DNA of 64,000 bases from Rhabditoides inermis. Lineage: Eukaryota > Nematoda > Chromadorea > Rhabditida > Rhabditidae. A program made the translations under genes and the position numbers. The stretch covers positions 577,501-641,500 of the forward strand of contig CAWZYM010000146.1 of assembly GCA_963966185.1 (NCBI GenBank), in the 5' to 3' direction. Position 1 is the first letter of the stretch. Each line of letters begins with the position of its first letter. Below the pieces are notes generated by a model. That model was not told the DNA's origin. It saw nothing but the letters and a program-made list of their open reading frames with translations, and ran no database searches. Of the stretch, positions 44,065 through 58,800 are shown piece by piece.

Positions 44065-47000
44065 TCCTTGTAGTTTGTAATCACAGCTCGCGCGTTTGCG
44101 CGAAGAACTATCAGAACCCGACTAAAATAACTTCATTCAATGATTTAACCATATTATACTTATTCAGTGTAACAAATCTGAACGTTCCTTCACAAAAGAA
44201 CTTGCACAATGCCAGATAGTGAGACCACCATAAGCAAGCCTATGATGCCCTCATTTACCCCAACACCACGAAACCGTCTGAAGCAAAAGAACGTTCGAAT
44301 TTAAGTGATACTAATAAGCTGGTATTTGTTTTCATGAAGAAATATTAATTCATTCGAATCTTATGATCTATTTTTTCTAGTTTGTAATCACAGCTCGCGC
44401 ATTTGCGCGAAGAACTATCAAAACTCGACTATTAAATGACTTCATTCAATGATTTAACCATATTATACCTATTTAGTGTAACAAATCTGAACGTTCCTTC
44501 ACAAAAGAACCTGCACAATGCCAGATAGTGAGACCACCATAAGCAATCCTATGATGCCCTCAATTACCCCAACACCACGAAACCGTCTGCAGCAAAAGAA
44601 CGTTCGAATTTATTAAAAGTGATACGAATAAGCTGGTACTTGTTTTCATGAAGAAATATTAATTCATTCGAACCTTGCGATCTATTTATTCTAGTTGGTA
44701 ATCACAGCTCGCGCGTTTGCACGAATAACTATCAAAATTCGACTATTAAATTACTTCATTCAATGATTTAACCATATTATATTTAGTGTAATAAATCTGA
44801 ACGTTCCTTCACAAAAGAACCTGCACAATGCCAGATAGTGAGACCACCATAAACAAGCCTATGATGCCCTCATTCACCCCAACACCACGAAACCGTCTGC
44901 AGCAAAAGAACTTTCGAATTTATTAAAAGTGATACAAATAAGCTGGTATTTGTTTTCATGAAGAAATATTAATTCATTCGAACCTTACGTTCTATTTTAT
45001 CTAGTTGGTATTCACAGCTCGCGCGTTTGCACGAATAACTATCAAAATTCGACTATTAAATTACTTCTTTCAATGATTTAACCATATTATATTCAGTGTA
45101 ATAAATCTGAACGTTCGTTACAAAAGAACTTGCACAATGCCAGATAGTGAGACCACCATAAGCAAGCCTATGATGCCCTCATTTACCCCAACACCACGAA
45201 ACCGTCTGAAGCAAAAGAACGTTCGAATTCAAGTGATACTAATAAGCTGGTATTTGTTTTCATGAAGAAATATTAATTCATTCGAATCTTATGATCTATT
45301 TTTTCTAGTTTGTACTCACAGCTCGCGCATTTGCGCGAAGAACTATCAAAACTCGACTATTAAATGACTTCATTCAATGATTTAACCATATTTTACTTTT
45401 TTAGTGTAACAAATCTGAACGTTCCTTGTTCCTTCACAAAAGAACCTGCACAATGCCAAGAAATATTAATTCATTCGAACCTTGCGATCTTTTTATTCTA
45501 GTTGGTAATCACAGCTCGCGCGTTTGCACGAATAACTATCAAAATTCGACTATTAAATTACTTCATTCAATTATTTAACCATATTATATTTAGTGTAATA
45601 AATCTGAACGTTCCTTCACAAAAGAACCTGCACAATGCCAGATAGTGAGACCACCATAAACAAGCCTATGATGCCCTCATTCACCCCAACACCACGAAAC
45701 CGTCTGCAGCAAAAGAACTTTCGAATTTATTAAAAGTGATACAAATAAGCTGGTATTTGTTTTCATGAAGAAATATTAATTCATTCGAACCTTACGTTCT
45801 ATTTTATCTAGTTGGTATTCACAGCTCGCGCGTTTGCACGAATACCTATCAAAAGTCGACTATTAAATTACTTCTTTCAATGATTTAACCATATTATATT
45901 CAGTGTAATAAATCTGAACGTTCCTTCACAAAAGAACTTGCACAATGCCAGATAGTGAGACCACCATAAGTAAGCCTATGATGCCCTCATTTACCCCAAC
46001 ACCACGAAACCGTCTGAAGCAAAAGAACGTTCGAATTCAAGTGATACTAATAAGCTGGTATTTGTTTTCATGAAGAAATATTAATTCATTCGAATCTTAT
46101 GATCTATTTTTTCTAGTTTGTACTCACAGCTCGCGCATTTGCGCGAAGAACTATCAAAACTCGACTATTAAATGACTTCATTCAATGATTTAACCATATT
46201 TTACTTTTTTAGTGTAACAAATCTGAACGTTCCTTGTTCCTTCACAAAAGAACCTGCACAATGCCAGATAGTGAGACCACCATAAGCAAGCCTATGATGC
46301 CCTCATTTACCCCAACACCACGAAACCGTCTGCAGCAAAAGAACGTTGGAATTTACTCGAACCTTACGATCTATTTATTCTAGTTGGTAATCACAGCTCG
46401 CGCGTTTGCACGAATAACTATCAAAATTCGACTATTAAATTACTTCATTCAAGGATTTACCCATATTATATTTAGTGTAATAAATCTGAACATTCCTTCA
46501 CAAAATGAACTTGCACAATGCCAGATAGTGAGACCACCATAAGCAAGCCTATGATGCCCTCATTTACCCCAACACCACGAAACCGTCTGCAGCAAAAGAA
46601 CGTTCGAATTTATTAAAAGTGATACGAATAAGCTGGTATTTGTTTTCATGAAGAAATATTAATTCATTCGAACCTTACGTTCTATTTTATCTAGTTGGTA
46701 TTCACAGCTCGCGCGTTTGCACGAATACCTATCAAAATTCGACTATTAAATTAGTTCATTCAATGATTTAACCATATTATATTCAGTGTAATAAATCTGA
46801 ACGTTCCTTCACAAAAGAACTTGCACAATGCCAGATAGTGAGATCACCATAAGCAAGCCTATGATGCCCTCATTTACCCCAACACCACGAAACCGTCTGA
46901 AGCAAAAGAACGTTCGAATTTAAGTGATACTAATAAGCTGGTATTTGTTTTCATGAAGAAATATTAATTCATTCGAACCTTATGATCTATTTTTTTCTAG

Positions 47001-49239
47001 TTTGTAATCACAGCTCGCGCATTTGCGCGAAGAACTATCAAAACTCGACTAATAAATGACTTCATTCAATGATTTAACTATATTATATTTAGTGTAATAA
47101 ATCTGAACGTTCCTTCACAAAAGAACCTGCACGATGCCAGATAGTGAGACCACCATAAGCAAGCCTATGATGCCCTCATTTACCCCAACACCACGAAACC
47201 GTCTGCAGCAAAAGAACGTTCGAATTTATTAAAAGTGATACGAATAAGCTGGTATTTGTTTTCATGAAGAAATATTAATTCATTCGAACCTTACGTTCTA
47301 TTTTATCTAGTTGGTATTCACAGCTCGCGCGTTTGCACGAATACCTATCAAAATTCGACTATTAAATTACTTCATTCAATGACTTAACCATATTATATTC
47401 AGTGTAATAAATCTGAACGTTCCTTCACAAAAGAACTAGCACAATGCCAGATAGTGAGACCACCATAAGCAAGCCTATGATGCCCTCATTTACCCCAACA
47501 CCACGAAACCGTCTGCAGCAAAAGAACGTTCGAATTTATTAAAAGTGATACGAATAAGCTGGTATTTGTTTTCATGAAGAAATATTAATTCATTCGAACC
47601 TTACGATCTATTTATTCTAGTTGGTAATCACAGCTCGCGCGTTTGCACGAATAACTATCAAAATTCGACTATTAAATTACTTCATTCAAGGATTTACCCA
47701 TATTATATTTAGTGTAATAAATCTGAACATTCCTTCACAAAATGAACTTGCACAATGCCAGATAGTGAGACCACCATAAGCAAGCCTATGATGCCCTCAT
47801 TTACCCCAACACCACGAAACCGTCTGCAGCAAAAGAACGTTCGAATTTATTAAAAGTGATACGAATAAGCTGGTATTTGTTTTCATGAAGAAATATTAAT
47901 TCATTCGAACCTTACGTTCTATTTTATCTAGTTGGTATTCACAGCTCGCGCGTTTGCACGAATACCTATCAAAATTCGACTATTAAATTACTTCATTCAA
48001 TGATTTAACCATATTATACTTATTCAGTGTAACAAATCTGAACGTTCCTTCACAAAAGAACTTGCACAATGCCAGATAGTGAGACCACCATAAGCAAGCC
48101 TATGATGCCCTCATTTACCCCAACACCACGAAACCGTCTGAAGCAAAAGAACGTTCGAATTTAAGTGATACTAATAAGCTGGTATTTGTTTTCATGAAGA
48201 AATATTAATTCATTCGAACCTTATGATCTATTTTTTTCTAGTTTGTAATCACGGCTCGCGCAATTGCGCGAAGAACTATCAAAACTCGACTATTAAATGA
48301 CTTCATTTAATGATTTAACCATATTATACGTATTTAGTGTAACAAATCTGAACGTTCCTTCACAAAAGAACCTGCACAATGCCAGATAGTGAGACCACCA
48401 TAAGCAAGCCTATGATGCCCTCATTTACCCCAACACCACAAAACCGTCTGAAGCAAAAGAACGTTCGAATTTAATAAAAGTGATACTAATAAAATGGTAC
48501 TTAATTTCATGTAAAAATATTTATTCATTCGAACCTTATGATCTATTTATTCTAGTTGGTATTCACAGCTCGCGCGTTTGCACGAAAAACTATCAAAACT
48601 CGACTATTAAATGACTTCATTCAATGATTTAACTATATTATATTTAGTGTAATAAATCTGAACGTTCCTTCACAAAAGAACCTGCACAATGCCAGATAGT
48701 GAGACCACCATAAGCAAGCCTATGATGCCCTCATTTACCCCAACACCACGAAACCGTCTGCAGCAAAAGAACGTTCAAAATTAAGTGATACGAATAAGCT
48801 GGTATTTGTTTTCATGAATAAATATTAATTCATTCGAACCTTACGTTCTATTTTATCTAGTTGGTATTCACAGCTCGCGCGTTTGCACGAATACCTTTCA
48901 AAATTCGACTATTAAATTACTTCATTCAATGATTTAACCATATTATATTCAGTGTAATAAATCTGAACGTTCCTTTACAAAAGAACCTGCACAATGCCAG
49001 ATAGTGAGACCACCATAAGCAATCCTATGATGCCCTCAATTACCCCAACACCACGAAACCGTCTGAAACAAAAGAACGTTCGAATTTAGGTGATACTAAT
49101 AAGCTGGTATTTGTTTTCATGAAGAAATATTAATTCATTCGAATCTTATGATCTATTTTTTCTAGTTTGTACTCACAGCTCGCGCATTTGCGCGAAGAAC
49201 TATCAAAACTCGACTATTAAATGACTTCATTCAATGATT

Positions 49240-52200
49240 TAACCATATTTTACTTTTTTAGTGTAACAAATCTGAACGTTCCTTGTTCCTTCACAAAAGA
49301 ACCTGCACAATGCCAGATAGTGAGACCACCATAAGCAAGCCTATGATGCCCTCATTTACCCCAACACCACGAAACCGTCTGCAGCAAAAGAACGTTGGAA
49401 TTTACTCGAACCTTACGATCTATTTATTCTAGTTGGTAATCACAGCTCGCGCGTTTGCACGAATAACTATCAAAATTCGACTATTAAATTACTTCATTCA
49501 AGGATTTACCCATATTATATTTAGTGTAATAAATCTGAACATTCCTTCACAAAATGAACTTGCACAATGCCAGATAGTGAGACCACCATAAGCAAGCCTA
49601 TGATGCCCTCATTTACCCCAACACCACGAAACCGTCTGCAGCAAAAGAACGTTCGAATTTATTAAAAGTGATACGAATAAGCTGGTATTTGTTTTCATGA
49701 AGAAATATTAATTCAGTCGAACCTTACGTTCTATTTTATCTAGTTGGTATTCACAGCTCGCGCGTTTGCACGAATACCTATCAAAATTCGACTATTAAAT
49801 TAGTTCATTCAATGATTTAACCATATTATATTCAGTGTAATAAATCTGAACGTTCCTTCACAAAAGAACTTGCACAATGCCAGATAGTGAGATCACCATA
49901 AGCAAGCCTATGATGCCCTCATTTACCCCAACACCACGAAACCGTCTGAAGCAAAAGAACGTTCGAATTTAAGTGATACTAATAAGCTGGTATTTGTTTT
50001 CATGAAGAAATATTAATTCATTCGAACCTTATGATCTATTTTTTTCTAGTTTGTAATCACGGCTCGCGCAATTGCGCGAAGAACTATCAAAACTCGACTA
50101 TTAAATGACTTCATTTAATTATTTAACCATATTATACGTATTTAGTGTAACAAATCTGAACGTTCCTTCACAAAAGAACCTGCACAATGCCAGATAGTGA
50201 GACCACCATAAGCAAGCCTATGATGCCCTCATTTACCCCAACACCACAAAACCGTCTGAAGCAAAAGAACGTTCGAATTTAATAAAAGTGATACTAATAA
50301 GATGGTACTTAATTTCATGTAAAAATATTTATTCATTCGAACCTTATGATCTATTTATTCTAGTTGGTATTCACAGCTCGCGCGTTTGCACGAAAAACTA
50401 TCAAAACTCGACTATTAAATGACTTCATTCAATGATTTAACTATATTATATTTAGTGTAATAAATCTGAACGTTCCTTCACAAAAGAACCTGCACAATGC
50501 CAGATAGTGAGACCACCATAAGCAAGCCTATGATGCCCTCATTTACCCCAACACCACGAAACCGTCTGCAGCAAAAGAACGTTGGAATTTACTCGAACCT
50601 TACGATCTATTTATTCTAGTTGGTAATCACAGCTCGCGCGTTTGCACGAATAACTATCAAAATTCGACTATTAAATTACTTCATTCAAGGATTTACCCAT
50701 ATTATATTTAGTGTAATAAATCTGAACATTCCTTCACAAAATGAACTTGCACAATGCCAGATAGTGAGACCACCATAAGCAAGCCTATGATGCCCTCATT
50801 TACCCCAACACCACGAAACCGTCTGCAGCAAAAGAACGTTCGAATTTATTAAAAGTGATACGAATAAGCTGGTATTTGTTTTCATGAAGAAATATTAATT
50901 CAGTCGAACCTTACGTTCTATTTTATCTAGTTGGTATTCACAGCTCGCGCGTTTGCACGAATACCTATCAAAATTCGACTATTAAATTAGTTCATTCAAT
51001 GATTTAACCATATTATATTCAGTGTAATAAATCTGAACGTTCCTTCACAAAAGAACTTGCACAATGCCAGATAGTGAGATCACCATAAGCAAGCCTATGA
51101 TGCCCTCATTTACCCCAACACCACGAAACCGTCTGAAGCAAAAGAACGTTCGAATTTAAGTGATACTAATAAGCTGGTATTTGTTTTCATGAAGAAATAT
51201 TAATTCATTCGAACCTTATGATCTATTTTTTTCTAGTTTGTAATCACGGCTCGCGCAATTGCGCGAAGAACTATCAAAACTCGACTATTAAATGACTTCA
51301 TTTAATTATTTAACCATATTATACGTATTTAGTGTAACAAATCTGAACGTTCCTTCACAAAAGAACCTGCACAATGCCAGATAGTGAGACCACCATAAGC
51401 AAGCCTATGATGCCCTCATTTACCCCAACACCACAAAACCGTCTGAAGCAAAAGAACGTTCGAATTTAATAAAAGTGATACTAATAAGATGGTACTTAAT
51501 TTCATGTAAAAATATTTATTCATTCGAACCTTATGATCTATTTATTCTAGTTGGTATTCACAGCTCGCGCGTTTGCACGAAAAACTATCAAAACTCGACT
51601 ATTAAATGACTTCATTCAATGATTTAACTATATTATATTTAGTGTAATAAATCTGAACGTTCCTTCACAAAAGAACCTGCACAATGCCAGATAGTGAGAC
51701 CACCATAAGCAAGCCTATGATGCCCTCATTTACCCCAACACCACGAAACCGTCTGCAGCAAAAGAACGTTCAAAATTAAGTGATACGAATAAGCTGGTAT
51801 TTGTTTTCATGAATAAATATTAATTCATTCGAACCTTACGTTCTATTTTATCTAGTTGGTATTCACAGCTCGCGCGTTTGCACGAATACCTTTCAAAATT
51901 CGACTATTAAATTACTTCATTCAATGATTTAACCATATTATATTCAGTGTAATAAATCTGAACGTTCCTTTACAAAAGAACCTGCACAATGCCAGATAGT
52001 GAGACCACCATAAGCAATCCTATGATGCCCTCAATTACCCCAACACCACGAAACCGTCTGAAACAAAAGAACGTTCGAATTTAGGTGATACTAATAAGCT
52101 GGTATTTGTTTTCATGAAGAAATATTAATTCATTCAAACCTTATGATCTATTTTTTTCTAGTTTGTAATCACAGCTCGCGCCTTTGCGCGAAGAACTATC

Positions 52201-55200
52201 AAAACTCGACTATTAAATGACTTCATTCAATGATTTAACCATATTATACGTATTTAGTGTAACAAATCTGAACGTTCCTTTACAAAAGAACCTGCACAAT
52301 GCCAGATAGTGAGACCACCATAAGCAATCCTATGATGCCCTCAATTACCCCAACACCACGAAACCGTCTGCAGCAAAAGAACGTTCGAATTTATTAAAAG
52401 TGATACGAATAAGCTGGTACTTGTTTTCATGAAGAAATATTAATTCATTCGAACCTTGCGATCTATTTATTCTAGTTGGTAATCACAGCTCGCGCGTTTG
52501 CACGAATAACTATCAAAATTCGACTATTAAATTACTTCATTCAATGATTTAACCATATTATATTTAGTGTAATAAATCTGAACGTTCCTTCACAAAAGAA
52601 CCTGCACAATGCCAGATAGTGAGACCACCATAAACAAGCCTATGATGCCCTCATTCACCCCAACACCACGAAACCGTCTGCAGCAAAAGAACTTTCGAAT
52701 TTATTAAAAGTGATACAAATAAGCTGGTATTTGTTTTCATGAAGAAATATTAATTCATTCGAACCTTACGTTCTATTTTATCTAGTTGGTATTCACAGCT
52801 CGCGCGTTTGCACGAATACCTATCAAAATTCGACTATTAAATTACTTCATTCAATGACTTAACCATATTATATTCAGTGTAATAAATCTGAACGTTCCTT
52901 CACAAAAGAACTTGCACAATGCCAGATAGTGAGACCACCATAAGCAAGCCTATGATGCCCTCATTTACCCCAACACCACGAAACCGTCTGCAGCAAAAGA
53001 ACGTTCGAATTTATTAAAAGTGATACGAATAAGCTGGTATTTGTTTTCATGAAGAAATATTAATTCATTCGAACCTTACGATCTATTTATTCTAGTTGGT
53101 AATCACAGCTCGCGCGTTTGCACGAATAACTATCAAAATTCGACTATTAAATTACTTCATTCAAGGATTTACCCATATTATATTTAGTGTAATAAATCTG
53201 AACATTCCTTCACAAAATGAACTTGCACAATGCCAGATAGTGAGACCACCATAAGCAAGCCTATGATGCCCTCATTTACCCCAACACCACGAAACCGTCT
53301 GCAGCAAAAGAACGTTCGAATTTATTAAAAGTGATACGAATAAGCTGGTATTTGTTTTCATGAAGAAATATTAATTCATTCGAACCTTACGTTCTATTTT
53401 ATCTAGTTGGTATTCACAGCTCGCGCGTTTGCACGAATACCTATCAAAATTCGACTATTAAATTACTTCATTCAATGATTTAACCATATTATACTTATTC
53501 AGTGTAACAAATCTGAACGTTCCTTCACAAAAGAACTTGCACAATGCCAGATAGTGAGACCACCATAAGCAAGCCTATGATGCCCTCATTTACCCCAACA
53601 CCACGAAACCGTCTGAAGCAAAAGAACGTTCGAATTTAAGTGATACTAATAAGCTGGTATTTGTTTTCATGAAGAAATATTAATTCATTCGAACCTTATG
53701 ATCTATTTTTTTCTAGTTTGTAATCACGGCTCGCGCAATTGCGCGAAGAACTATCAAAACTCGACTATTAAATGACTTCATTTAATGATTTAACCATATT
53801 ATACGTATTTAGTGTAACAAATCTGAACGTTCCTTCACAAAAGAACCTGCACAATGCCAGATAGTGAGACCACCATAAGCAAGCCTATGATGCCCTCATT
53901 TACCCCAACACCACAAACCCGTCTGAAGCAAAAGAACGTTCGAATTTAATAAAAGTGATACTAATAAAATGGTACTTAATTTCATGTAAAAATATTTATT
54001 CATTCGAACCTTATGATCTATTTATTCTAGTTGGTATTCACAGCTCGCGCGTTTGCACGAAAAACTATCAAAACTCGACTATTAAATGACTTCATTCAAT
54101 GATTTAACTATATTATATTTAGTGTAATAAATCTGAACGTTCCTTCACAAAAGAACCTGCACAATGCCAGATAGTGAGACCACCATAAGCAAGCCTATGA
54201 TGCCCTCATTTACCCCAACACCACGAAACCGTCTGCAGCAAAAGAACGTTCAAAATTAAGTGATACGAATAAGCTGGTATTTGTTTTCATGAATAAATAT
54301 TAATTCATTCGAACCTTACGTTCTATTTTATCTAGTTGGTATTCACAGCTCGCGCGTTTGCACGAATACCTTTCAAAATTCGACTATTAAATTACTTCAT
54401 TCAATGATTTAACCATATTATATTCAGTGTAATAAATCTGAACGTTCCTTTACAAAAGAACCTGCACAATGCCAGATAGTGAGACCACCATAAGCAATCC
54501 TATGATGCCCTCAATTACCCCAACACCACGAAACCGTCTGAAACAAAAGAACGTTCGAATTTAGGTGATACTAATAAGCTGGTATTTGTTTTCATGAAGA
54601 AATATTAATTCATTCGAATCTTATGATCTATTTTTTCTAGTTTGTACTCACAGCTCGCGCATTTGCGCGAAGAACTATCAAAACTCGACTATTAAATGAC
54701 TTCATTCAATGATTTAACCATATTTTACTTTTTTAGTGTAACAAATCTGAACGTTCCTTGTTCCTTCACAAAAGAACCTGCACAATGCCAGATAGTGAGA
54801 CCACCATAAGCAAGCCTATGATGCCCTCATTTACCCCAACACCACGAAACCGTCTGCAGCAAAAGAACGTTGGAATTTACTCGAACCTTACGATCTATTT
54901 ATTCTAGTTGGTAATCACAGCTCGCGCGTTTGCACGAATAACTATCAAAATTCGACTATTAAATTACTTCATTCAAGGATTTACCCATATTATATTTAGT
55001 GTAATAAATCTGAACATTCCTTCACAAAATGAACTTGCACAATGCCAGATAGTGAGACCACCATAAGCAAGCCTATGATGCCCTCATTTACCCCAACACC
55101 ACGAAACCGTCTGCAGCAAAAGAACGTTCGAATTTATTAAAAGTGATACGAATAAGCTGGTATTTGTTTTCATGAAGAAATATTAATTCAGTCGAACCTT

Positions 55201-58200
55201 ACGTTCTATTTTATCTAGTTGGTATTCACAGCTCGCGCGTTTGCACGAATACCTATCAAAATTCGACTATTAAATTAGTTCATTCAATGATTTAACCATA
55301 TTATATTCAGTGTAATAAATCTGAACGTTCCTTCACAAAAGAACTTGCACAATGCCAGATAGTGAGATCACCATAAGCAAGCCTATGATGCCCTCATTTA
55401 CCCCAACACCACGAAACCGTCTGAAGCAAAAGAACGTTCGAATTTAAGTGATACTAATAAGCTGGTATTTGTTTTCATGAAGAAATATTAATTCATTCGA
55501 ACCTTATGATCTATTTTTTTCTAGTTTGTAATCACGGCTCGCGCAATTGCGCGAAGAACTATCAAAACTCGACTATTAAATGACTTCATTTAATTATTTA
55601 ACCATATTATACGTATTTAGTGTAACAAATCTGAACGTTCCTTCACAAAAGAACCTGCACAATGCCAGATAGTGAGACCACCATAAGCAAGCCTATGATG
55701 CCCTCATTTACCCCAACACCACAAAACCGTCTGAAGCAAAAGAACGTTCGAATTTAATAAAAGTGATACTAATAAGATGGTACTTAATTTCATGTAAAAA
55801 TATTTATTCATTCGAACCTTATGATCTATTTATTCTAGTTGGTATTCACAGCTCGCGCGTTTGCACGAAAAACTATCAAAACTCGACTATTAAATGACTT
55901 CATTCAATGATTTAACTATATTATATTTAGTGTAATAAATCTGAACGTTCCTTCACAAAAGAACCTGCACAATGCCAGATAGTGAGACCACCATAAGCAA
56001 GCCTATGATGCCCTCATTTACCCCAACACCACGAAACCGTCTGCAGCAAAAGAACGTTGGAATTTACTCGAACCTTACGATCTATTTATTCTAGTTGGTA
56101 ATCACAGCTCGCGCGTTTGCACGAATAACTATCAAAATTCGACTATTAAATTACTTCATTCAAGGATTTACCCATATTATATTTAGTGTAATAAATCTGA
56201 ACATTCCTTCACAAAATGAACTTGCACAATGCCAGATAGTGAGACCACCATAAGCAAGCCTATGATGCCCTCATTTACCCCAACACCACGAAACCGTCTG
56301 CAGCAAAAGAACGTTCGAATTTATTAAAAGTGATACGAATAAGCTGGTATTTGTTTTCATGAAGAAATATTAATTCAGTCGAACCTTACGTTCTATTTTA
56401 TCTAGTTGGTATTCACAGCTCGCGCGTTTGCACGAATACCTATCAAAATTCGACTATTAAATTAGTTCATTCAATGATTTAACCATATTATATTCAGTGT
56501 AATAAATCTGAACGTTCCTTCACAAAAGAACTTGCACAATGCCAGATAGTGAGATCACCATAAGCAAGCCTATGATGCCCTCATTTACCCCAACACCACG
56601 AAACCGTCTGAAGCAAAAGAACGTTCGAATTTAAGTGATACTAATAAGCTGGTATTTGTTTTCATGAAGAAATATTAATTCATTCGAACCTTATGATCTA
56701 TTTTTTTCTAGTTTGTAATCACGGCTCGCGCAATTGCGCGAAGAACTATCAAAACTCGACTATTAAATGACTTCATTTAATTATTTAACCATATTATACG
56801 TATTTAGTGTAACAAATCTGAACGTTCCTTCACAAAAGAACCTGCACAATGCCAGATAGTGAGACCACCATAAGCAAGCCTATGATGCCCTCATTTACCC
56901 CAACACCACAAAACCGTCTGAAGCAAAAGAACGTTCGAATTTAATAAAAGTGATACTAATAAGATGGTACTTAATTTCATGTAAAAATATTTATTCATTC
57001 GAACCTTATGATCTATTTATTCTAGTTGGTATTCACAGCTCGCGCGTTTGCACGAAAAACTATCAAAACTCGACTATTAAATGACTTCATTCAATGATTT
57101 AACTATATTATATTTAGTGTAATAAATCTGAACGTTCCTTCACAAAAGAACCTGCACAATGCCAGATAGTGAGACCACCATAAGCAAGCCTATGATGCCC
57201 TCATTTACCCCAACACCACGAAACCGTCTGCAGCAAAAGAACGTTCAAAATTAAGTGATACGAATAAGCTGGTATTTGTTTTCATGAATAAATATTAATT
57301 CATTCGAACCTTACGTTCTATTTTATCTAGTTGGTATTCACAGCTCGCGCGTTTGCACGAATACCTTTCAAAATTCGACTATTAAATTACTTCATTCAAT
57401 GATTTAACCATATTATATTCAGTGTAATAAATCTGAACGTTCCTTTACAAAAGAACCTGCACAATGCCAGATAGTGAGACCACCATAAGCAATCCTATGA
57501 TGCCCTCAATTACCCCAACACCACGAAACCGTCTGAAACAAAAGAACGTTCGAATTTAGGTGATACTAATAAGCTGGTATTTGTTTTCATGAAGAAATAT
57601 TAATTCATTCAAACCTTATGATCTATTTTTTTCTAGTTTGTAATCACAGCTCGCGCCTTTGCGCGAAGAACTATCAAAACTCGACTATTAAATGACTTCA
57701 TTCAATGATTTAACCATATTATACGTATTTAGTGTAACAAATCTGAACGTTCCTTTACAAAAGAACCTGCACAATGCCAGATAGTGAGACCACCATAAGC
57801 AATCCTATGATGCCCTCAATTACCCCAACACCACGAAACCGTCTGCAGCAAAAGAACGTTCGAATTTATTAAAAGTGATACGAATAAGCTGGTACTTGTT
57901 TTCATGAAGAAATATTAATTCATTCGAACCTTGCGATCTATTTATTCTAGTTGGTAATCACAGCTCGCGCGTTTGCACGAATAACTATCAAAATTCGACT
58001 ATTAAATTACTTCATTCAATGATTTAACCATATTATATTTAGTGTAATAAATCTGAACGTTCCTTCACAAAAGAACCTGCACAATGCCAGATAGTGAGAC
58101 CACCATAAACAAGCCTATGATGCCCTCATTCACCCCAACACCACGAAACCGTCTGCAGCAAAAGAACTTTCGAATTTATTAAAAGTGATACAAATAAGCT

Positions 58201-58800
58201 GGTATTTGTTTTCATGAAGAAATATTAATTCATTCGAACCTTACGTTCTATTTTATCTAGTTGGTATTCACAGCTCGCGCGTTTGCACGAATACCTATCA
58301 AAATTCGACTATTAAATTACTTCTTTCAATGATTTAACCATATTATATTCAGTGTAATAAATCTGAACGTTCCTTCACAAAAGAACTTGCACAATGCCAG
58401 ATAGTGAGACCACCATAAGCAAGCCTATGATGCCCTCATTTACCCCAACACCACGAAACCGTCTGAAGCAAAAGAACGTTCGAATTCAAGTGATACTAAT
58501 AAGCTGGTATTTGTTTTCATGAAGAAATATTAATTCATTCGAATCTTATGATCTATTTTTTCTAGTTTGTACTCACAGCTCGCGCATTTGCGCGAAGAAC
58601 TATCAAAACTCGACTATTAAATGACTTCATTCAATGATTTAACCATATTTTACTTTTTTAGTGTAACAAATCTGAACGTTCCTTGTTCCTTCACAAAAGA
58701 ACCTGCACAATGCCAGATAGTGAGACCACCATAAGCAAGCCTATGATGCCCTCATTTACCCCAACACCACGAAACCGTCTGCAGCAAAAGAACGTTGGAA
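49240..58800. repeat. nested higher-order repeats (about 5.47 kb and about 1.19 kb)
   Basis: The variant word GAACGTTGGAATTT occurs near 46347, 49393, 50580, 54867, 56055 and 58791. Spacing 49393-54867 gives a block of about 5.47 kb; 49393-50580 and 54867-56055 give a four-monomer block of about 1.19 kb duplicated inside each. The third large copy is incomplete. Confidence 0.85.

Larger units (their letters stand above)
36850..44070. repeat. about 5.08-kb-spaced segmental duplication in the satellite
   Basis: The stretch about 36850-38990 recurs at about 41930-44070, offset 5079 bp, including the long variant monomer and rare core variants. Its upstream part, bearing the hAT-like element, recurs with a different offset (4459 bp), so extra monomers were gained or lost between the two events. 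Confidence 0.85.
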
